Origin: CAZJLP01 sp964546955
GTDB lineage: Bacteria > Verrucomicrobiota > Verrucomicrobiia > Opitutales > Opitutaceae
Length of the DNA stretch: 64,000 nt
Direction of reading: 5' to 3'
Assembly: GCA_964546955.1 (NCBI GenBank)
Contig: CAZJLP010000020.1
Span: 1-64,000, forward strand
How positions within the stretch are numbered: the first letter of the stretch is position 1; each line of letters opens with the position of its first letter. Position numbers and translations under genes: made by a program. The notes beneath the pieces are model-generated. The model ran no database searches and had not been told where the DNA came from. It was given only the letters and a program-made list of their open reading frames with translations. Shown here in pieces: positions 1 through 6,568 of this stretch.

Positions 1-246
1 CAACCTCGCAAGCTCCAAATCGGGCGCGAGCGCCCGACCCGCGGACGATTTTAGAACATGGGCTTCAAGCTGCGAAACCGCTTCGGCGTCCCGGCCCGTC
101 GCCGCCAAATCCAGCGCCGTCACCATGACTGACCACCGCGCGGCACTGGGACTCAAGTCAGCGGTTTGCGCAAAAACGGTGGAGCCAAGAACGGCGATCA
201 GCGCGCAAGTGCGCGCGGTGAAAACCAAGGCAGAGAAGCGGGACAT
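1..246 (-). CDS. Secreted protein, N-terminal part (cut by window edge)
   Basis: An open frame runs off the left edge. It starts at an ATG at 246-244 and codes for 82 residues in the window. The first 26 residues form a typical Sec signal peptide: MSRFSAL start, a hydrophobic core, and a cleavage-like VFAQ. The mature part seen is helical and Ala-rich, with segments resembling TPR-type helices (VTALDLAATGRDAEAV). No catalytic motif is visible. This is probably a periplasmic or outer-membrane-associated protein. The rest of the gene is outside the window, so family assignment is not possible. Confidence 0.6.
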   Translation of the reverse strand, partial: MSRFSALVFTARTCALIAVLGSTVFAQTADLSPSAARWSVMVTALDLAATGRDAEAVSQLEAHVLKSSAGRALAPDLELARL

Positions 247-758
247 AAAGACAACGAAGAGTTGAAGCGGAAGTGCTGGAAACCGACGGGCCTAGAATAA
301 CGATCCAAAACACGGCCTATTAACCTCACAGGCGCCGCCTCGAACGCTATCGTAGTTGAAACCCGGATACAGAGCTGGAACACCCTAGCTCAACCGCCTG
401 GCTGGTTTCAGGCAAGCTGAAGTTTTGTAGTCGTCAGCCCTCAGTTAAAACCTGACATCCCCGCTAAGGGGTTCCCGCAGGGATTGTGCAAATGGGTGTC
501 TAACACGCACCCGTCAACCCTGGGTCGAGCCGGAGATGCGATCCCGATCGGCCAGAAACTCTGCTTCACGAGGTCGGCGAGGTCGGCGAAGTACCGCAGC
601 GCACCGTCGATCCAGGATAAAGCAGAAACGAAAAAAGGCCAGACTGGGCTGGCCGCCAAAAAACGAAACCACTTGTTTGTTACACCGACAAAAAGCTTCA
701 CTGGAAGCTCTGTCTGCCGGAGGCGAGTCGACCGTTGAGATTACGCTTGTTAGTTGTA
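247..758. other. Intergenic stretch without a convincing gene
   Basis: I see no convincing gene in this 0.5 kb. One minus-strand frame (441-701) contains a protein-like phrase (ALRYFADLADLV) but has no family resemblance. A terminator for the upstream minus-strand NERD gene lies at 630-657. Confidence 0.4.
630..657 (-). terminator. Rho-independent terminator after the NERD gene
   Basis: Read on the minus strand, GGCCAG / CTGGCC form a 6-bp stem with a 6-nt loop, followed by a run of T (plus-strand A-run 631-636). It lies about 100 nt downstream of the NERD stop and fits as the end of the minus-strand transcript. Confidence 0.6.
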
Positions 759-1649
759 TCAGTCTTCTACGTCTCGGCAGCGATCGTCCAATTGGCGGCC
801 GATGAGATCGATCTGTTCGGCGCTGAGCGTGACTTCGCCGTATCCCCGAACCGCATCAGCGACATGCTTGAGATCGATCACCGTTACCGGACCTCGGGCG
901 CGCATTTCGACCCACCAGCCAGGAAGAACGACGATCGGCTTAACAGGTAGGCGTAGCCCCGTGCGATCGGAGAGCCACTTTGCCAGCCAGTCAGCGTTAT
1001 TCATGACTTGATCGAGTCCGTCGCGGTTCTCTCCCCACGGCCAAATCAACTGCTTGCCATCGTAGAAAACTTTGTGCGCAGCGCGGTCGTGCTTGGTTCT
1101 GCCTTTTCGACGAGTTTTCGTCTCGACCACTGCGACGCCAGTTGGACCAACGGTCACATGGTCCAAGTTGAAAGCTGTTGTTCCTACCGCCGGTACATCG
1201 TGAAACACGAGGTAGCCCTCCTTCGTGAGCTTTTCCAAGTATTCGGCCACGGCTCGTTCTCCGAGATAACCGAGATGATCGTTACTGTATCGAAATAATT
1301 TTCCCTGCAACCAACGTCCAGAAGCCAAAGCGCCGAGCAACCATGCCAGGAAGGTAAAGCTCAAACCCACCGCAGCATTCATGTGCGGCGCGGCTTTGGC
1401 TAAGCCAAAGAGCGTCACACATGCCGGCAAGATGGGCGCGAGAGCGGCACCCACTCCGTAAAAAAACCACTCCTCATCGAACCTCTGAACTCTCCGCCGC
1501 AAGGATTCCCCGGCGCCGCGCAGCAGTTTGAACTCCAATGGCGGCCGCACCCGGTGTTTCCGTCGCCGCCAAACACCGATGCCAACAACTGCGGCCATGA
1601 ACAACAGAATGTAAGCCCCCACCCCCACCCCAACCCAGAACTGATTCAT
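759..1649 (-). CDS. Membrane-anchored NERD-domain nuclease-like protein
   Basis: A 296-residue protein. Residues 4-27 form one membrane helix and 62-110 a probable hairpin of two more. A NERD (nuclease-related) domain follows at about 126-245. The domain shows GERAVAEYL near 130, then Asp163 and Glu176-x-Lys178 (HVTVGPTGVAVVETKT), the PD-(D/E)xK-like core of this family. NERD proteins are thought to be nucleases of the restriction-endonuclease fold; the substrate is unknown. Its ATG overlaps the stop of a short upstream minus-strand frame. It is the last gene of a minus-strand group of nuclease-like genes, which suggests, but does not prove, a role in defence. A terminator follows. Confidence 0.85.
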   Translation of the reverse strand: MNQFWVGVGVGAYILLFMAAVVGIGVWRRRKHRVRPPLEFKLLRGAGESLRRRVQRFDEEWFFYGVGAALAPILPACVTLFGLAKAAPHMNAAVGLSFTFLAWLLGALASGRWLQGKLFRYSNDHLGYLGERAVAEYLEKLTKEGYLVFHDVPAVGTTAFNLDHVTVGPTGVAVVETKTRRKGRTKHDRAAHKVFYDGKQLIWPWGENRDGLDQVMNNADWLAKWLSDRTGLRLPVKPIVVLPGWWVEMRARGPVTVIDLKHVADAVRGYGEVTLSAEQIDLIGRQLDDRCRDVED

Positions 1650-1767
1650 TGCTTCAGCTCATGCGCAAGCCAAGCAAAGGCGAGAAATTCCTGCGGGCAA
1701 CGTTGTCCAGACGGCCGCTTCAGTTTTCCACACCTTTCCGACCTTCCTGTATTCAGCTTTTGGATTT

Positions 1768-1787
1768 CAATAATCACGGTTTGACCC
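1768..1787 (-). repeat. Copy 1 of short repeat GGGTCAAACCGTGATT
   Basis: The 16-mer GGGTCAAACCGTGATT followed by NTTG is found here on the minus strand and on the plus strand at 9900 and 10600. Upstream bases are also partly shared. Here it sits exactly where the GIY-YIG-family fragment at 1774-1920 loses homology, so it may mark the edge of a mobile or recombined segment. Confidence 0.6.
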
Positions 1788-1920
1788 TTTTTTGCTGTTT
1801 CAGGCCGATCCGCGCGCCAGAGATCGTAAGGGTCTGCCACCGAATGTCTTGGTGTCGGACCAACTTGATGACCTTGGGATCGAGCCCTTCAGAATAGAGA
1901 AGCGTGTTGAAGCTCAGCAT
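1774..1920 (-). pseudogene. Broken N-terminus of a GIY-YIG-family protein
   Basis: Downstream of the HNH gene by 7 nt, an ATG at 1920-1918 opens a frame beginning MLSFNTLLYSEGLDP and continuing KVIKLVRHQD. I recognise this as the N-terminal pattern of a family of GIY-YIG nuclease proteins (LLxxEGxDPxxVxLVRHQD). The next expected phrase, DPYDLWRADRP, is present but in another frame (near 1805-1840), so a frameshift has occurred. Homology then ends and the frame stops within the GGGTCAAACCGTGATT repeat. It was probably once a third gene of the DUF429/HNH operon. The family assignment is from memory. Confidence 0.5.
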
Positions 1921-1927
1921 GGCGGTG

Positions 1928-2905
1928 TTACGAGCCTGTCTTAAGTAAGATCCACTTCCGGTGGTATTCTAGGAAGTGCTTCTGATCGGTGGTGAACTTC
2001 CCGACGTGTGGCGGCGCATCGGCATCGATTCCAAACTTCAGAAGCGACTCGCGGTCCGCGACAGGCGAGATAACTGTCTCGCCGGAATCCCCGAATGAAA
2101 TAAAGCCTCTGTCGAAGAGATGGTCGATGGTGGGTGTAAGTAGCAGGCCGTTCGCCGCGCATAAGCGCTCGTCGTTCGCCGATTCACGCCAGGGTTTAAT
2201 ATGACTAGCTACGAGGTGAACTGGGTTTGTAACCCCAGTAATTCGACAGCGGTCTTCAAAATCGGAGACGTTCTCCTTGAACTTTCCTTGTCCAACGCGC
2301 GCCCTGATTAGGGCCAGACGTTCAGTTTCCGGGAGCAACGAATTCTGGATCTTTACTTCTTCGACTCGCTCCCATTCCAGTACGCCGGGAAGCGCTGTCT
2401 CAATTGTCGCAGCCCGTTCCGACACACTAGCAGCCAAAAGAACATCTACTTCGTCACCGATCGCAGAGAATAGAATATGCGCGAACTCCTCAGAGACGTT
2501 TGTCAGGTAGATATCCTGCCGTCCATTTCCATTGGCGAGAAGCGGGAACCCCGTCCTACCAACAAAGGGTCCAATCTTCTCGAGCAGGGGCGATGACTTC
2601 GGCCGCAGCTTATTTCCGACCGGGAAAAATGCGGCGTCAACACGCCAGCCAATCTTCTCCCATGACGTTCCAACATGCCCAAATTCGTCGGGCTTGGGAC
2701 AAGTATAGCAGTGTGAGCGTGCGATCCCGATGCCTTGAACATGTGCGTTGGCAAACGAGAAGATAACATCACCCGGGCGTACGAGCTTCATTGAATCGTA
2801 ATAGGGATTTAGTGTGCCGTTCGATTTTGCCTTGGGCGACCAGAGGTAACCGCCACGAAACTCGTGACGGAACGTCTGCTTGTGATTCACCCACCAGAAA
2901 TTCAC
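1928..2905 (-). CDS. HNH endonuclease with N-terminal EVE/PUA-like domain
   Basis: I place the start at GTG 2905-2903, which overlaps the upstream TGA as GTGA. The 325-residue product then begins MNFWWVNHKQTF, the usual beginning of this family; the longer frame (to 3028) adds unrelated residues inside the upstream gene. Residues 1-130 (GYLWSPK, MKLVRPGDVIFSF, GWRVDAAF) resemble an EVE/PUA-like fold, a module that in related enzymes reads modified bases. Residues 215-275 form an HNH_2 domain: ASHIKPW with His235, NGL at 252-254, and DHLFDRGFISF. Such fusions are usually type IV-like, modification-dependent restriction enzymes; that role is inferred. It is coupled to the DUF429 gene. Confidence 0.85.
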   Translation of the reverse strand: MNFWWVNHKQTFRHEFRGGYLWSPKAKSNGTLNPYYDSMKLVRPGDVIFSFANAHVQGIGIARSHCYTCPKPDEFGHVGTSWEKIGWRVDAAFFPVGNKLRPKSSPLLEKIGPFVGRTGFPLLANGNGRQDIYLTNVSEEFAHILFSAIGDEVDVLLAASVSERAATIETALPGVLEWERVEEVKIQNSLLPETERLALIRARVGQGKFKENVSDFEDRCRITGVTNPVHLVASHIKPWRESANDERLCAANGLLLTPTIDHLFDRGFISFGDSGETVISPVADRESLLKFGIDADAPPHVGKFTTDQKHFLEYHRKWILLKTGS

Positions 2906-4014
2906 GTAGTGTTTGCCAGACGGCTGACCTCTCTTGTGAGCGCCACGCTCCGGCGAATGCCAAACTCCTCCGGTTTCTTCGCCGCAGTGGAGATGTACTC
3001 CAACAGATCGTGCCCCGGATAAAACCATTCAGACTTCCGTCCGCCGGCGGCGAAGCGGGCCAGGTGTCCGAATTTGCGGTGCAGGGCGAATTCCTCCTGC
3101 TGCGCGAGCACGCGCGGGCGCTCGCCTTCAGTGAATGGAACGATGCCCAGGAGTTCGAGCACCTCGTGATTCAACCCCTGGATTTCCAGCAGACGTTTCT
3201 GCACTTCGGCCAACGGTGCGGTGCCGATCTTGATCGCAACGGGAGGAGAGCCGGCCGCGATGAAGTAGATCGCGCCCAACCGCCGCTCCCAGTCGTCCTG
3301 CAGTGGTGACTTCGGTTTCTCGGCCAACGTGACGATTTTCTCGCCAAGTCCAGGAATCGTCTCCGGCACGACGATGAACCCTTCGGCGACATCTCCGTAC
3401 GTCTGGTAAGCCTTGCGCCTAAAGGCCTCCGCCGTCACGGCGCCCAAAGCGGCGTCCAGGTAGTCGATTGTAGGCAGCTGGCTGACGTCGATGCCCAGGT
3501 GAGTTAGGATATCGCGTCGGTTTGACCTCTTCTCGGAAGCCCGGACGAGCTTACCTGCCAAGGCACAAGCTACGGCCTGTGGAAAGGTTTCCAAGCAAAC
3601 CGGCCTGTCGGTCCACGAACCGTCGAACAGCCGGTAGGTCGATTGGAACAGCTGATACAGCTCGGCGCCTCCGAAGATCCATTGGTAAAATGCCTTGGTC
3701 TCACCGACCTCGCGCGACGGGGTCCAAAACGATGAGATTCGCTTTGCGGCTAGATCGCGCTCAGCCTGCCGGCCTTTACCGGTCACGCTCCACTGGCACG
3801 GCGCATCAATCGCCACCGTCGCGGCCCCAAGTTCCTGGCACCACGCGTAGATATCCGCGGCTTCGACCGAAGACCGACGTCCGAAAAACTTACCGGCCTT
3901 GAGCGCAACGGCGTGGAACCCTTTGGCCGAGCCGCCCACATCAACGCCAACCGAAATGGCAGGATCAAACTGCAACGAGACGCTCGTCCCGCCGATCGCG
4001 TCGGTGATAGTCAT
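2902..4014 (-). CDS. DUF429 (RNase H-fold) fused to a GIY-YIG/T5orf172-like domain
   Basis: About 370 residues. An in-frame GTG at 4026 could also be the start; I prefer the ATG at 4014. The N-terminal ~210 residues match DUF429, a predicted nuclease of the RNase H fold: GVDVGG, AIDAP, LETFP and DYLDAALGAV occur in the expected order. The C-terminal ~95 residues (from GAIYFI to the end of the EWF block) resemble the T5orf172/MUG113 branch of GIY-YIG: AIKIG, KRLLEIQ, an LHRKF helix and SEWF. The fusion joins two nuclease-type folds. Its stop overlaps the HNH start by 4 nt, so the two are probably co-translated. The biochemical role is unknown; nucleic-acid cleavage is inferred. Confidence 0.75.
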   Translation of the reverse strand: MTITDAIGGTSVSLQFDPAISVGVDVGGSAKGFHAVALKAGKFFGRRSSVEAADIYAWCQELGAATVAIDAPCQWSVTGKGRQAERDLAAKRISSFWTPSREVGETKAFYQWIFGGAELYQLFQSTYRLFDGSWTDRPVCLETFPQAVACALAGKLVRASEKRSNRRDILTHLGIDVSQLPTIDYLDAALGAVTAEAFRRKAYQTYGDVAEGFIVVPETIPGLGEKIVTLAEKPKSPLQDDWERRLGAIYFIAAGSPPVAIKIGTAPLAEVQKRLLEIQGLNHEVLELLGIVPFTEGERPRVLAQQEEFALHRKFGHLARFAAGGRKSEWFYPGHDLLEYISTAAKKPEEFGIRRSVALTREVSRLANTT

Positions 4015-4340
4015 GACTGGAACCACGAGGCTATGAATGGACAGGTACCCCGCAACCCGGAACTGTCGCGCTCGATGTGACTGCTGCGCAATTGCCGGTC
4101 AGTTCGCAGCGCTTAACACCGCCATGGTAATACGTGGACCGGCCGCCCCGTTTCGGCGGAGACTGCTGAACGTGATTTCAATATTCCGGTTTGCCCCCCT
4201 GCCATACCCTTCGCGGTGACGGTATTAGATGATTGGACCGAGCCACTTCGACCCGCGTACAAGGGAAAATGCTAAATCGGGTCACTCAAAGGATTGCACC
4301 ACAGTCCGTCTCACTCTGATCTATCGAATCACATCTGCTC
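4015..4340. promoter_or_regulatory. Divergent intergenic region of the nuclease/RM island
   Basis: 326 bp separate the minus-strand nuclease operon from the plus-strand methylase operon, so it must carry both promoters. I find no convincing operator palindrome, controller-gene box or ORF. No Shine-Dalgarno is evident just before the ATG at 4341. Confidence 0.4.
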
Positions 4341-4982
4341 ATGAGTCTCGTTAAGTCCAAACAGCGCGTTGCCGACCACGGGGAGGTATTCACACCTTCT
4401 TGGCTGGTGGAAGCAATGCTCGATCTCGTGAAGGGCGAGACCGAACGCATTGATTCGCGCTTCCTCGAACCGGCGTGCGGCAGCGGTAATTTCCTCGTGC
4501 AGGTTCTACGCCGAAAGCTTGCCGTTGTAGAACTCAAGTACGGCACGTCCGATTTCGCGCGACGTCACTACGCATTGCTCGCCTTGATGTGTATCTACGG
4601 TATCGAGCTGCTGCCCGACAATATCGGCGAGTGTCGTAGTAATTTGCTGGAGCTTTTCGCCGGGTATCTGAACCTCGACGCGACGGAGGACCTATTTCGC
4701 GCTGCGACCTATGTACTCTCGCAAAATCTGGTTCATGGCGACGCTCTGACGATGCGCGCACACGACGGCCAGCCACTCACTTTTGCTGAGTGGGGGTATT
4801 TAGGTAAAGGTCGGTTCCAGCGACGCGACTTCCGACTCGACAACCTCATTGGCGCCTCGGTCTGGAGCCCCGAAGGCTCCCTCTTCGATCAACGCGGTAA
4901 ACATGAGATCTTCAAGCCGGCCAAGACCTACGTGCCGATGACAGTCGCAGAGCTGGCCGCCAGGAAGGAGACCTTGGCATGA
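4341..4982 (+). CDS. Small N6-adenine methylase-like subunit (no NPPY)
   Basis: 213 residues, shorter than a full gamma-class methylase. It has the opening helix HGEVFTPSWLVEAMLDL, motif I EPACGSGNFL (43-52), an acidic motif II at GIELLPDN and motif III-like LVHGDAL (130-136). It ends without motif IV (N/D-PPY) or a target-recognition domain. It therefore binds SAM by family logic but cannot by itself perform standard base methylation. The stop overlaps the next start as ATGA, and the next gene supplies an NPPY motif. A two-subunit enzyme is the simplest reading. First gene of a four-gene coupled operon. Confidence 0.8.
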   Translation: MSLVKSKQRVADHGEVFTPSWLVEAMLDLVKGETERIDSRFLEPACGSGNFLVQVLRRKLAVVELKYGTSDFARRHYALLALMCIYGIELLPDNIGECRSNLLELFAGYLNLDATEDLFRAATYVLSQNLVHGDALTMRAHDGQPLTFAEWGYLGKGRFQRRDFRLDNLIGASVWSPEGSLFDQRGKHEIFKPAKTYVPMTVAELAARKETLA

Positions 4983-6568
4983 GTGACCAAGCGAGTTTCA
5001 CACTGCGGGGTCGCAACCCGGACATTCTGACATGTATTGCCAACCTCTCTAACGACGAAGTATTTACGCCGCCCGAGTTTGCGAACAGGATGCTAGACAC
5101 TTTAGCCGAGGCTTGGGCAGCAGATAATAAGGGAGCAAACATCTGGGCAGACAAGACCGTGAAGTTCCTGGATCCGTGCACAAAATCTGGAGTATTCTTA
5201 CGCGAAGTCACGAGTCGACTCACCAAAGGGCTGGAGAAGGAAATGCCGGAGCTTCAAAAGCGCGTAAATCACATCCTGACGACGCAGGTATTCGGTATCG
5301 CGACAACACGACTCACGAGCCTACTTGCCCGCCGGAGCGTCTATTGCTCGAAGCATGCTGCTGGCAAGCACTCTGTCGCCAAGGGTTTCGACAGCGACGA
5401 CGGAAATATTTGGTTCGGCCGAGTCAAACACACGTGGGATGGTAATACGTGCAAGTATTGCGGCGCCAATCGTCGGGATTACGATCGCACCGAAGAGCTG
5501 GAGACTCACGCCTACGCTTTCATTCACAGCGACAACATCAAAACTCGTCTCGCACAAATATTTGGAGGAAACATGCAATTCGACGTGATTATCGGAAACC
5601 CGCCGTACCAACTTGGTCAGAGCGGCGGGGAATCGGTGGGCAGCTTCGCGATGCCGATTTATCACAAGTTCGTTCAAGCGGCCAAATCACTTGATCCACG
5701 TTTCGCAGTATTTGTGACGCCGTCCAGATGGTTCGCGGGAGGCCGTGGCCTTGATGAATATCGAAGTGAGATGCTGAACAGCCACCAGCTCCGTGTCCTC
5801 GTCGATTTTCCAAATGCAGCTGATGTGTTTCCAGGCATCGACATTGCGGGCGGGGTCTCATATTTTCTTTGGGATGGTTCCTACAAAGGCCCATGTGAGG
5901 TTCGGACAATAGCGCCCGGAGTGCCGTCAGAATCGGTAAAACGATATTTGGACGCGTATGACATCTTCGTACGTTACAACATTGGCGTTTCTATATTAGA
6001 AAGGGTGTGGCCGAATGGGGCGAAAATGAATCATCTTGGCTTGCACGTGTCGCCGATTCAGCCGTTTGGCCTGCGCACGGCGTTTCGCGGTAAAGAGAAC
6101 GCAAGAGGATTGAAGCGGCCTATCAAGCTACGGACTTCTGAAGGTGATACATTCATCGAACGTGAGGCTGTCCCCAGAAACGAAGACTGGATCGACCAGT
6201 GGAAGGTTATTTTGGGTCGCGCATATGGCGAACGCGGATCTTTTCCCTACTGGATCACAAGCGACCCTATCATCCTTGGACCGGGATCTGCTTGCACCGA
6301 AACGTATCTTGTCATTAAGCGATTCGACTCCGAGAAGGAGGCTAAGCTCTTTGCGGCTTACCTGACAACCCGGTTTGTGCGGTTCCTAATCTCCCTACGG
6401 AAGAACACACAGGACCTCTACAGTGAAAGATTTTCCTTTGTACCAGACCTTCCGATGGATCGCGAATGGACAGACGAGATGCTCTACAAGAAGTATGGCA
6501 TCACAAAGAAAGAGATCGCGTTTATCAGCGGTTTGATCCGCTCAATGACGGCGGCCGAAAACGAATGA
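4979..6568 (+). CDS. Eco57I-like N6-adenine DNA methylase subunit
   Basis: 529 residues. EVFTPPEFANRMLDTL near 27-42 mirrors the start of the preceding methylase. Motif I is divergent (FLDPCTKSGVFL, 63-74, instead of a PxCGSG form). Motif IV is intact, FDVIIGNPPYQL with NPPY at 207-210. A CKYCG knuckle at 158-162, with another Cys-His cluster near 123-131, could bind zinc between motifs I and IV. The C-terminal ~300 residues look like the Eco57I-type target-recognition region. The product should methylate adenine in a specific site, probably together with the preceding protein. It overlaps both neighbours by 4 nt. Confidence 0.85.
   Translation: MSDQASFTLRGRNPDILTCIANLSNDEVFTPPEFANRMLDTLAEAWAADNKGANIWADKTVKFLDPCTKSGVFLREVTSRLTKGLEKEMPELQKRVNHILTTQVFGIATTRLTSLLARRSVYCSKHAAGKHSVAKGFDSDDGNIWFGRVKHTWDGNTCKYCGANRRDYDRTEELETHAYAFIHSDNIKTRLAQIFGGNMQFDVIIGNPPYQLGQSGGESVGSFAMPIYHKFVQAAKSLDPRFAVFVTPSRWFAGGRGLDEYRSEMLNSHQLRVLVDFPNAADVFPGIDIAGGVSYFLWDGSYKGPCEVRTIAPGVPSESVKRYLDAYDIFVRYNIGVSILERVWPNGAKMNHLGLHVSPIQPFGLRTAFRGKENARGLKRPIKLRTSEGDTFIEREAVPRNEDWIDQWKVILGRAYGERGSFPYWITSDPIILGPGSACTETYLVIKRFDSEKEAKLFAAYLTTRFVRFLISLRKNTQDLYSERFSFVPDLPMDREWTDEMLYKKYGITKKEIAFISGLIRSMTAAENE

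Noticed and set aside
441..738. Small ORFs on both strands near the left end
   Set aside because: Overlap each other and the terminator at 630-657; no homology recognised.
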